Assembly (NCBI GenBank): GCA_003524335.1
Contig: DQHV01000269.1
Location: forward strand, 1,500-15,724
Source: Candidatus Aminicenantota bacterium
GTDB taxonomy: Bacteria; Acidobacteriota; Aminicenantia; Aminicenantales; UBA8522
Direction of reading: 5' to 3'
DNA length: 14,225 bases
Under the pieces are notes generated by a model. The model saw only the letters and a program-made list of their open reading frames with translations. It searched no databases and had not been told where the DNA came from. Shown here piece after piece: positions 7,559-14,215 of the stretch (the stretch's first letter is position 1; every line of letters starts with the position of its first letter). The position numbers were made by a program, and so were the translations under genes.

Positions 7559-8140
7559 ATGGAAGATAATAGGACCACGCCGAATGAGGACATCAGCACT
7601 CTGCTCAAGAAAGCCGGGGAAGGCGACCGGCATGCCTTCAAGGACATCGTCAGCCTCCACCAGCAAAAAGTCTTTCTGCTGGCCTATTCCATCCTCCGGA
7701 ACAGGGAAGACGCCTTGGACGTCGTCCAGGAGACTTTCATGAGGCTCTACCAGAAACTCGACACTTACGAGAAGGACAGAAATTTCCAGGCCTGGCTCCT
7801 CCAGATCGCCAAGAACTTGAGCATCGATTACTACCGGAAGCACTACAGCCGGCGCCGGGGGATGGAGACAGGTAAGAGCATCGAAGAGTTGCCCTTGGCG
7901 GCCGAAGACCACGCCTCGAATCCGGAATCTTCAGAGCTCCGCCACGTTATCTCCCGCAACCTCGAACGCCTGGGAGAAAGGCAGCGTCTGATCTTCGTAA
8001 TGAAACACTTCAACGGGCTCGAGTACCGGGAGATCGCCCAGGTCCTGGGGATCTCGGTGGGGACGGTCAAGTCCCTCCATTTCAAGGCCGTCCGCAACCT
8101 CAAGCACTGGCTCAGCCCGCAACTGGGGATGCAACCATGA
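7559..8140 (+). CDS. ECF-family RNA polymerase sigma factor (sigma-24/RpoE-like)
   Basis: A 193-residue group IV sigma factor that would redirect RNA polymerase to stress promoters when freed from its anti-sigma partner. Region 2 spans about residues 26-95, including the core-binding and -10 recognition helix DALDVVQETFMRLYQKL and NFQAWLLQIAKNLSIDYYRK. A variable acidic linker (about 105-125) follows. Region 4 spans about 130-186, with the helix-turn-helix LEYREIAQVLGISVGTVKSL that contacts the -35 element. The ATG at 7559 has a GGTGAG site at 7550-7555 and lies just downstream of an ECF promoter. An in-frame TTG at 7505 would add 18 residues of no recognisable domain. The stop overlaps the anti-sigma start by 4 nt (ATGA), the usual coupling for sigma/anti-sigma pairs. 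The regulon cannot be read from this window beyond probable autoregulation. Confidence 0.94.
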   Translation: MEDNRTTPNEDISTLLKKAGEGDRHAFKDIVSLHQQKVFLLAYSILRNREDALDVVQETFMRLYQKLDTYEKDRNFQAWLLQIAKNLSIDYYRKHYSRRRGMETGKSIEELPLAAEDHASNPESSELRHVISRNLERLGERQRLIFVMKHFNGLEYREIAQVLGISVGTVKSLHFKAVRNLKHWLSPQLGMQP

Positions 8141-8934
8141 GCGAGTGCCGACGCGGAAAACGGGATCTCGTGGCTTACTTGGGAGGAGAGATGAGCGAAC
8201 GCGATCGGGAAAACATCCGGCGCCATATCGAGACTTGCCCGGCCTGCGCCGCTGAGGTCCGGGACCTCGAGAGGCTCCTGGAGAGCGCCGATTCAATGGG
8301 CCAGAACATGAAAGCGGCCCTGGCCGGGATTGATTGGGACGCCCAGGCGGAAAAGATCGTGAGCGCAGTCTGGAATGAAAAGGTACGGCCGCAGGTAGAG
8401 CCGAGACGGGAGCGGGTGTGGCTGTTCGGACCCCGGCTCAAGCCCGTTCTCGCCGGCCTCCTCCTCGGGATCATGGTCGGAGCGGCGGCCATGTTCATCA
8501 CTTATAGAAGTGGAGTGCTGGAGAAGGCGCCGGCGGAGGCGTTTTTCGCCAGCAACGAGTTCCTGGGCCGTATCGACCAGGAGATCGCCCGACGGGAAAT
8601 CCTGGATTACCTGGAGAAAAACCAGTATGTGCTCCTCGAACTGGCCCAGACTCAAACCGAAAGCGGGGATTGCCGCCTGACCGAGGCCGCGGCCCGCGAG
8701 ACCAGGGAACTGCTGGGCAAGAAAAGGTACCTGAACCCCCAGCTCGAGAAAGCCCGGATGTCCAAGGCCAAGGCCATCTGCGACCAGATCGAGCTTCTCT
8801 TCTACGAGTTGGCCCAGGTCAGCGAGAACTTGACACCTGCTCAGTGCCGGGGGATCCAGAACATGATCGAGGAAAAAAACATTCTCCTGAAAATAAAGCT
8901 CTTGAAGAAAGAGCTCCAGGAAAGCGAGGTCTGA
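8137..8934 (+). CDS. Transmembrane zinc-finger anti-sigma factor with extracytoplasmic helical domain
   Basis: A 265-residue protein with anti-sigma architecture. The N-terminal domain carries a zf-HC2/ZAS-type site: Cys4, then His30-x3-Cys34-x2-Cys37 in HIETCPAC. That domain normally wraps the cognate ECF sigma in the cytoplasm. One membrane helix follows at about residues 103-123. Outside the membrane is a roughly 140-residue, strongly helical charged domain containing two similar helices, YLEKNQYVLLELAQ (about 158-171) and CDQIELLFYELAQV (215-228), and cysteines 179, 215 and 237. This outer part is not a family I can name and is the likely signal-sensing part. Overlap with the sigma stop (ATGA) indicates coupled translation and a 1:1 partnership. 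The gene ends one base before the next start. The anti-sigma role is inferred from the zinc motif, topology and context. Confidence 0.88.
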   Translation: MSECRRGKRDLVAYLGGEMSERDRENIRRHIETCPACAAEVRDLERLLESADSMGQNMKAALAGIDWDAQAEKIVSAVWNEKVRPQVEPRRERVWLFGPRLKPVLAGLLLGIMVGAAAMFITYRSGVLEKAPAEAFFASNEFLGRIDQEIARREILDYLEKNQYVLLELAQTQTESGDCRLTEAAARETRELLGKKRYLNPQLEKARMSKAKAICDQIELLFYELAQVSENLTPAQCRGIQNMIEEKNILLKIKLLKKELQESEV

Positions 8935-8935
8935 G

Positions 8936-9784
8936 GTGAGAAAAACAGCCCTCATCATAATCATTCTGGCGGGTCTCGTCTGCGTCCGGGCGGCCGCCCA
9001 GGAGTCTGCGGATGAGAAGCTCTTCCAGGAGGCCAAGATTCTCTTCTTCGACGAGAAATGGGAAGACGCCCAGGAGAAGTTCGAAGACCTCCTGGAGGAC
9101 TACCCCGAAAGCTCCCTTCTCCCCCAGGCGACCTTCTACAGGGCCCAGTGCCTCGCCAGGCGGAAGGGCCATGAGGAAGAAGCCATCGAGGCGTATAAGG
9201 ATTATCTTTCGAGCAAGAAAAGAAACAATAGCCTGTCCGAGGAGGCGGAGTCCTCCATCATCGACCTGGCCTATGAGCTCTACAAGGATGACCAGGAGGA
9301 ATACCTGGACGAGATCGAGCAGCGATTGGAGAGCCCGAACCGTGTCATCCGGTATTATGCCGCCTTCAAGCTGAGCCTGGTCAAAGATAAGCAGGTTGCC
9401 GTCCAGGCCATTCCGGTGCTCGAGAGGATTATCGTCGAGGAGGGCGACAAGGAACTCAAGGACAGGGCGAAAATCGCCCTCTTGAGGATATCTCCTGACG
9501 CTCTGAAACATGTCGAAGACCAGGAAGAGCGGGGGAGGACCAAAGCCCTGAGGATCAGCGTCGTCGTCGAAGGACAGAGAGAGCCGGTGTTTTCGCTCAA
9601 CATCCCCTGGGCACTGGCGGACCTGGCTTTTCAGGCCATCCCGGAAAAGGATAAGGCCGCTTTAAGAGCCGAAGGGTATGACCTGGACAAGATCGTCTCT
9701 CAATTGACCCGGATTAAGGGAAACATCATCGTGATCCGGCCCCGGGAGGATAAGACACGGGTCATCAGGATATGGATCGAATGA
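8936..9784 (+). CDS. Exported TPR/HEAT-like repeat protein with C-terminal domain shared with the next gene
   Basis: A 282-residue protein with a Sec signal peptide (about residues 1-21, cleavage likely after AAA before QES). The Cys at 16 is not in a good lipobox, so it is probably soluble and extracytoplasmic. Residues about 27-95 look like tetratricopeptide repeats of the Tol-Pal YbgF/BamD sort (FQEAKILFFDEKWEDAQEKFEDLL; ends given by F30 and L53). Residues 130-186 look like one or two HEAT-like repeats (VIRYYAAFKLSLV; AKIALLRI). The last roughly 77 residues form a separate alpha/beta-looking domain with FSLNIPWALADLAF, YDLDKIVSQL and a final VIRIWIE, resembling the end of the next protein. 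The start is GTG at 8936, one base after the anti-sigma stop. As part of a sigma operon it probably senses or responds to envelope stress. The exact function is unknown. Confidence 0.8.
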   Translation: MRKTALIIIILAGLVCVRAAAQESADEKLFQEAKILFFDEKWEDAQEKFEDLLEDYPESSLLPQATFYRAQCLARRKGHEEEAIEAYKDYLSSKKRNNSLSEEAESSIIDLAYELYKDDQEEYLDEIEQRLESPNRVIRYYAAFKLSLVKDKQVAVQAIPVLERIIVEEGDKELKDRAKIALLRISPDALKHVEDQEERGRTKALRISVVVEGQREPVFSLNIPWALADLAFQAIPEKDKAALRAEGYDLDKIVSQLTRIKGNIIVIRPREDKTRVIRIWIE

Positions 9785-9818
9785 ATTCTCCTTTTTTCTT
9801 TTAATGAGGAGGAGCAAG

Positions 9819-10199
9819 ATGAGAAAGTACGTAGCTCTGGCCGCAGTGGTGGTGGTCTTTGTTTACCTGGCGGCCCCTGTTTTTGCGGGCGGACACGAGG
9901 ATGACCTCAAGGTGATCAAGAAGGCCATCAAGGGGGGTCACGCCTGCGAACCTGGGAAAGCCGTGAAGTGGTTCAAGGTTCTGATCACCGACAACAAGTC
10001 AGGGACCCATATCGTCAAGGTCACGCTGCCGATCTCCATGGCCAAGCTTTTCGCGCATTGCGCGAAGGACAAGCATCTGCGCACAGATAAGGCCGATATC
10101 GACATCGCGGCCGCACTCAAGGACCTCGAGGAGATGAGCCCGATGACCCTCCTCGAAATCGTAGACGACGACGCCACGGTCAAGATCTGGTTGGAGTGA
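9819..10199 (+). CDS. Small exported protein of unknown function, last gene of the ECF cassette
   Basis: A 126-residue secreted or periplasmic protein with a clear Sec signal peptide (basic start MRKY, hydrophobic core, cleavage likely after VFA at residue 23). The mature part of about 103 residues contains two cysteines (Cys43, Cys81) that could form a disulfide. Its C-terminal half (about 52-126; IVKVTLPISMAKLF, ADIDIAAALKDLEEM and the final VKIWLE) mirrors the C-terminal domain of the upstream protein, though no named family was recognised. The ATG at 9819 is preferred over an in-frame ATG at 9804, because AGGAGG at 9807-9812 sits at the right distance before 9819 and the signal peptide then starts normally. 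The 34-nt gap from the previous gene holds a pyrimidine-rich run and this strong ribosome site, hinting at higher expression. A terminator follows. Confidence 0.8.
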   Translation: MRKYVALAAVVVVFVYLAAPVFAGGHEDDLKVIKKAIKGGHACEPGKAVKWFKVLITDNKSGTHIVKVTLPISMAKLFAHCAKDKHLRTDKADIDIAAALKDLEEMSPMTLLEIVDDDATVKIWLE

Positions 10200-10243
10200 C
10201 GAAGAAGGGCACGGGTCTCTCTCCCCCTATAAATTCTGATCAT

Positions 10244-10280
10244 CGGCGGGCTGAAGGAACCCCCGCCGGCCTGCTTTTCT
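10244..10280 (+). terminator. Rho-independent terminator closing the ECF cassette
   Basis: CGGCGGG (10244-10250) pairs perfectly with CCCGCCG (10262-10268) across an 11-nt loop, followed by GCC and a T-rich run TTTTCT (10275-10280). It lies 45 nt after the last cassette gene and just before the next promoter. The T-run starts 6 nt after the stem, so it is good but not ideal. Confidence 0.6.
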
Positions 10281-10284
10281 TGAT

Positions 10285-10313
10285 TTGACAACATCACCTC
10301 CAACCCCAATAAT
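10285..10313 (+). promoter_or_regulatory. Strong sigma-70-like promoter of the acyl-CoA synthetase/lyase operon
   Basis: A perfect -35 hexamer TTGACA (10285-10290) is followed after exactly 17 nt by AATAAT (10308-10313), five of six matches to the -10 consensus, in an AT-richer patch of an otherwise GC-rich window. Transcription would begin near 10320. This leaves a very short leader with the ribosome site GGGAG just before the ATG at 10334, and no room for a leader regulator such as a riboswitch. Confidence 0.65.
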
Positions 10314-10333
10314 ATAGGCCCTGGGAGAAAGCC

Positions 10334-11899
10334 ATGGCCAGATTGTTCGAGTTTCAAAGCAAGAAGCTGCTCAAGCAGGGAGGGATACCGGTTCCCGCGG
10401 GCGATGTCGCCGCCACTCCGGAGGAAGCCCGGCGCATTGCCGAGAGAATCGGCAAGCCGGTGGTTATCAAGATCCAGGTCTGGGTGACCGGCCGGGCCGG
10501 GATCGGCGGGATCCAGTTTGCGGATACACCCGAGGAAGCGGAAGCCAAGGCCCGCCAGCTCCTGGGCATGAAGGTCAAAAACTTCGTCGTCGACCGCGTC
10601 CTGGTCGAGGAGAAGCTCGCGATCAAGGCCGAATACTTCGTCGGGCTGGTCATCGACGACGCCGCTAAGAAGCCCCTCCTCATCTTCAGTCCCGCCGGCG
10701 GCACCGGGATCGAGGAGATCGCCCGCCTCCATCCGGAGAAAATCGCCCGTCAAACCATCGACGTCCTCAAGGGGTTTCCCGAATTCGAAGCACGTAACAT
10801 GCTCATCCGGGTGGGGGTCGAGGGAACGATCCTGCCGAAGCTGGCCGACCTCCTGACCAAGCTCTATAAGGTGGCGCATTCGAGCGACGCCCGCTCGGCC
10901 GAGATTAACCCGCTGGTCTTGACCGCCGACGACAACATCTATGCCGCCGACTGCCACCTCGTTGTCGACGACTACGCCGTTTACCGCCATCCCGATTTCG
11001 GGATCGAGATCGCCCGCGAGTTCGACCGGCCGCCGACCGAGCTCGAGAAGATCGCCTACCGGGTGGAGGAGAAAGATTACCGCGGCACTTTCTATTTCTT
11101 CCAGATGGTCGAGCAGACGGCCGGCAGTGAGAAATACATCGGGTTCAACGGCGCGGGCGGCGGCGGCTCGATGATGTCCATGGACGCGGTCCTCAACCGC
11201 GGGTTTAAGCTGGCCAACTACTGCGACACGAGCGGCAACCCGCCGGCGAGCAAGGTCTACCGGGCCGCCAAGGTCATCCTGTCCCAGCCGGGGATCAGGG
11301 GCTACTTTGCCTCGGGCTCTGGTGTCGCCAGCCAGGAACAATATCACTCGGCCCGCGGCCTGACCAAGGCGTTCTATGAAGAAAAGCTGGATATTCCTGC
11401 GGTCATCCGGTTGGGCGGGAATTTCGAGGAAAAGGCGATCGAGATCCTGCAGACATATCTCAAAGACATTCCCGGTGTTGTCGAGGGATATGGCCGGGAC
11501 GATTCCCCCGAGTTCTGCGCCCGCCGCCTCGAGGAACTGGTGGCTAAGAACGGCGGGAAGAGATATGAGATCAGGCCGTTCGGCGAGACGCCGGTCCCGC
11601 ACAAAGCCTATGTTTTCGAGACCGTCACGGGACGGATTTCTTTCGACCATTCGAAATGTCCCGGCTGCAATACCAAGGGCTGTGTGCCGGCGTGTGCGCC
11701 TAAAATCCTGAAGCTCGAGGACGGGAAGCCGGTCCTGGCCATAACGCCGGAGGAGGCCAAGAAGGGCAAGTGCACCGAATGCCTGGCCTGTGAGATCTTC
11801 TGCCGGTTTCACGAGCAGGATGCCATCGTCATCCTTCTCCCCATCCCCGGGCTCAAGGAATACAGGGAGAGGATCCTCGCCGCCAAGGCTCAAACCTGA
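10334..11899 (+). CDS. SucC-like ATP-grasp acyl-CoA synthetase subunit fused to a 2[4Fe-4S] ferredoxin domain
   Basis: A 521-residue protein. Residues about 1-230 are a succinyl-CoA synthetase beta-type ATP-grasp: an N-terminus like LFEFQSKKLLKQGGIPVP, ATP-site Lys46 in VVIKIQV, then GRAGIGG, EINPLV with Asn192 and, 14 residues on, Asp206. These two match the Mg ligands of E. coli SucC. Residues about 260-400 are the CoA-ligase domain (FNGAGGGGSM, CDTSGNPPASKVYRAAKVIL). Residues about 436-500 add an unusual ferredoxin domain with cysteines 442, 445, 450, 454 and 480, 483, 486, 490, enough for two [4Fe-4S] clusters; the first set has a 2-residue insertion (C-x2-C-x4-C-x3-C). Ordinary SucC is about 390 residues and lacks it. 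With the next two genes it could form citryl-CoA synthetase; other acids (malate, succinate) are not excluded. Redox coupling or control is inferred only. Confidence 0.88.
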   Translation: MARLFEFQSKKLLKQGGIPVPAGDVAATPEEARRIAERIGKPVVIKIQVWVTGRAGIGGIQFADTPEEAEAKARQLLGMKVKNFVVDRVLVEEKLAIKAEYFVGLVIDDAAKKPLLIFSPAGGTGIEEIARLHPEKIARQTIDVLKGFPEFEARNMLIRVGVEGTILPKLADLLTKLYKVAHSSDARSAEINPLVLTADDNIYAADCHLVVDDYAVYRHPDFGIEIAREFDRPPTELEKIAYRVEEKDYRGTFYFFQMVEQTAGSEKYIGFNGAGGGGSMMSMDAVLNRGFKLANYCDTSGNPPASKVYRAAKVILSQPGIRGYFASGSGVASQEQYHSARGLTKAFYEEKLDIPAVIRLGGNFEEKAIEILQTYLKDIPGVVEGYGRDDSPEFCARRLEELVAKNGGKRYEIRPFGETPVPHKAYVFETVTGRISFDHSKCPGCNTKGCVPACAPKILKLEDGKPVLAITPEEAKKGKCTECLACEIFCRFHEQDAIVILLPIPGLKEYRERILAAKAQT

Positions 11900-11948
11900 T
11901 TAATCATATAGAATTTATAAAAATAATAGGAAAAAGAGATCAACGATC

Positions 11949-12845
11949 ATGGCCATCCTAGTGAATGAGCACTCGCGGGTTATCATCCAGGGCATCACCG
12001 GCCGCGAGGGCATGGTCCGGGCGCAGTTGATGAAGGACTATGGGACCAAGGTCGTCGCCGGCGTCACACCTGGGCGCGCCGGACAGGATGTCTACGGTGT
12101 GCCGGTCTATGATTCCGTGCTCCAGGCCTGGGAGAAGCAGGGTCCGCTGGATGTCAGCGTCATCTTTGTACCCGCCGCCCTGGTCAAGAATGCCGCCCTC
12201 GAGGCCATCGACGCAGGGATCAAGCTCCTCGTCATCGTGCCTGACCGGGTGCCCATCCACGACGTCCTGGAGATCGCCGCCCGGGCCGCCGAGAAGGGCG
12301 CGCGGTTCGTCGGGCCCAACACCCTCGGCTTGGTCAGCCCGGGCAAGGCCGTCCTGGGCATGATCGGCGGCCGGGCCGAACGAGCCCGGGAGTGGTTCAA
12401 ACCTGGGTCGATCGGTGTCAGCTCCCGGAGCGGCGGCATGACCTCGGCCATCTCCTATTACCTCACCAAGGCGGGCCTGGGCCTGAGCACCATCGTCCAT
12501 GTCGGCGGCGACGCCGTCATCGGGCTCTCCCATCCCGAGGTCATGGCGCTTTTCGAGGAGGACCCGGAGACCCGGATGGCCGTGATGTTTGGCGAGATCG
12601 GAACGACCCAGGAGGAGCGGGTGGCCGACCTCGTCGAAAGCGGCAAGTTCACCAAGCCGCTCGTCGCCTACATCGGCGGCAAAGCGGCTAAGTCGGGAAC
12701 GCGCTTCTCCCACGCCGGGGCCATCGTCGAAGGCTCGCGCGGCTCCTACGAGACCAAGGTGAAGAGGCTGCGTGAAGTCGGCGTCCATGTCGTCGACGCC
12801 ATCTCCGATATTCCCATAAAGGCCAAGGAAGTTCTGGGGACATAA
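11949..12845 (+). CDS. SucD-like CoA-binding acyl-CoA synthetase subunit with phospho-histidine
   Basis: A 298-residue partner of the preceding gene, homologous to the alpha subunit of succinyl-CoA synthetase and to the small citryl-CoA synthetase subunit. It has the CoA-binding Rossmann start (VIIQGITGREG, residues 11-21), FVGPNTLGLVSPG (120-132), GVSSRSGGMTSAISYYL (156-172), GGDAVIG (186-192), GEIGTTQEE (215-223) and the phosphorylated histidine His255 in RFSHAGAIVEG. These are the residues needed for ATP-dependent CoA thioester formation through phospho-His. The subunit is of normal length and adjacent to the ATP-grasp subunit, so the two should form one enzyme. The 49-nt spacer upstream is AT-rich, and no good Shine-Dalgarno site is seen close to the ATG; the assigned start fits the family N-terminus. 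Substrate identity depends on context; the following lyase favours citrate or a similar acid. Confidence 0.93.
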   Translation: MAILVNEHSRVIIQGITGREGMVRAQLMKDYGTKVVAGVTPGRAGQDVYGVPVYDSVLQAWEKQGPLDVSVIFVPAALVKNAALEAIDAGIKLLVIVPDRVPIHDVLEIAARAAEKGARFVGPNTLGLVSPGKAVLGMIGGRAERAREWFKPGSIGVSSRSGGMTSAISYYLTKAGLGLSTIVHVGGDAVIGLSHPEVMALFEEDPETRMAVMFGEIGTTQEERVADLVESGKFTKPLVAYIGGKAAKSGTRFSHAGAIVEGSRGSYETKVKRLREVGVHVVDAISDIPIKAKEVLGT

Positions 12846-12905
12846 CCCGAGTTCTCTGGAATTTGGGTCGTATCCGCTGATTTTGCGACTGGAGAGGAAA
12901 GAAAA

Positions 12906-13685
12906 ATGGCTGAAGATCTTCATTGGAAGACCGGAATTACCTCCGTGGAGCCGAACAAGGTGCGACTGCGCGGCTATCCCATCGACCAGTTAATGGGGAA
13001 GATCACCTTTTCCCAGGCGATCTACCTGGTCCTCAAGGGCGAGCTGCCTTCGCCCGCGGTCGGGAAGCTCCTGGATGCCATCTTTGTCTCATCCGTCGAC
13101 CACGGCGCCGGCCCGCCCTCGGTCCTCACCGCCCGCACCGTCGCCTCGACCGGGGCCGAACTCCATGCCGCCATCGCGGCCGGAGTCCTGGCCATCTCCC
13201 GGCTCCACGGCGGCGCGATCGAAGAAGGGATGAGGCTCTTCCAAGCGATCGCCCGCCGGGCCGAGGAGAAAAAGATCCCGGAAGAGGAAGCGTCCAAGGA
13301 GATCCTGGCCGAGATGAAGGCCAGGGGCGAGCGCGCCTCCGGGTTTGGCCACCGGGTCCACACCCAGGACCCGCGGACTGAAAAACTTTTCGCCATGGCC
13401 GAGGAGCTGAAGCTGGCCGGCCAGGCCGTGCGCATCGCCCGCGCCGTTGAAAAACTCTTCCGGGAGAGCGGCAAGCCGCTGCCGATCAACGTGGACGGCG
13501 CCATCGCCGCCCTGCTCTGCGACCTCGGCATCCCGGACGAAATCGGGAACGCCTTCTTCATCATCGCCCGCGTGCCGGGGCTCGTCGCCCACATCCAGGA
13601 GGAGAAGACGCGGATGAGACCGATGCGGAAAATCCACCCGTCCGATACCGAGTACGACGGGCCGGGAGAAAGGGAGATCCCATGA
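12906..13685 (+). CDS. Citryl-CoA lyase-like protein (short citrate synthase superfamily)
   Basis: A 259-residue citrate-synthase-fold protein, far shorter than citrate synthase (about 370-430) but of the size of the roughly 30 kDa citryl-CoA lyase known from Hydrogenobacter. The catalytic set is complete: His66 in SSVDHGAGP (equivalent to E. coli His229), His101 in SRLHGGAIEEG (His264), His149 in GFGHRVHTQDPR (His305) and Asp197 in INVDGAIAALLCDLG (Asp362). The long N-terminal domain of true citrate synthases is absent. With the synthetase genes upstream it would split citryl-CoA into acetyl-CoA and oxaloacetate, or a related tertiary hydroxyacyl-CoA. A good ribosome site (GGAGAGGA) precedes the ATG at 12906. 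The stop overlaps the HD gene by 4 nt (ATGA). A condensing (synthase) direction or another substrate is possible. Confidence 0.85.
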   Translation: MAEDLHWKTGITSVEPNKVRLRGYPIDQLMGKITFSQAIYLVLKGELPSPAVGKLLDAIFVSSVDHGAGPPSVLTARTVASTGAELHAAIAAGVLAISRLHGGAIEEGMRLFQAIARRAEEKKIPEEEASKEILAEMKARGERASGFGHRVHTQDPRTEKLFAMAEELKLAGQAVRIARAVEKLFRESGKPLPINVDGAIAALLCDLGIPDEIGNAFFIIARVPGLVAHIQEEKTRMRPMRKIHPSDTEYDGPGEREIP

Positions 13686-14215
13686 GAAAACAGCTGGAAA
13701 CACTGCTGCCCGAGCTCCGGCTCATCCAGGACCCCGAGCTCCGCGAGCAGACCATCAAGGTCTGGGTGGAAGCGATGAAGCGGGCCGGCTGGGGGATCAA
13801 GGATCTGGCCGAGATGCCCTTTACGCTCCTGATCAAGCACACGGAGGTCAACCTCATCACCCACACCCGGGCCGTCACCCTTTCGGCGCTGAAGATCGCC
13901 GAAGTCCTGATGGCGGAGTATCGGGAGAAGATCACGATTCATCGCGATCATCTCCTTTCCGGTGCTCTCCTCCATGATGTCGGCAAGCTCTTCGAGTACA
14001 AGCGGGAAGGCGGGAAATTTGTCAAGAGCCGGGAAGGCGAGCTGCTGCGGCATCCGATCTCGGGGGCGGCGTTTGCTTTTGCCCACGGACTGCCCCAGGA
14101 GGTCATCCACATCATCGCCGCCCATTCCAAGGAAGGCGACGGGTCGCGCCGGACGATCGAGGCCATCATCGTCAACCATGCCGACTTCGTCAACTTCGAC
14201 GTCCTTAAAGACTAG
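13682..14215 (+). CDS. HD-domain phosphohydrolase-like protein
   Basis: A 177-residue soluble protein. After a helical N-terminus (about 1-55) it contains a full HD metal site: His61 in THTRAV, His98-Asp99 in LLHDVGK, His124 in LLRHPISG, His148 in AAHSKEG and Asp168 in NHADF. HD proteins use two metal ions to hydrolyse phosphoesters, commonly nucleotides or cyclic nucleotides, and some act as dehydratases or oxygenases. The GYP extension of HD-GYP cyclic-di-GMP phosphodiesterases is not seen. Its start overlaps the lyase stop (ATGA), so it is translationally coupled to a metabolic enzyme and likely serves the same system, perhaps as a metabolite-repair or signalling hydrolase. The substrate is unknown. 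It ends 10 nt before the window edge; an ATG at 14220 may begin another gene but cannot be judged. Confidence 0.88.
   Translation: MRKQLETLLPELRLIQDPELREQTIKVWVEAMKRAGWGIKDLAEMPFTLLIKHTEVNLITHTRAVTLSALKIAEVLMAEYREKITIHRDHLLSGALLHDVGKLFEYKREGGKFVKSREGELLRHPISGAAFAFAHGLPQEVIHIIAAHSKEGDGSRRTIEAIIVNHADFVNFDVLKD

Noticed and set aside
9938..11893. 651-codon open frame on the - strand opposite the SucC-like gene and the small exported protein
   Set aside because: It lies antisense to two well-supported genes and is explained by high GC third positions leaving few stops. The translation is Asp/Leu/Gly-rich with no recognisable domain.
13022..14179. 385-codon open frame on the - strand opposite the lyase and HD genes
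   Set aside because: Antisense to catalytic motifs of two overlapping + strand genes; low-complexity translation without domain features.
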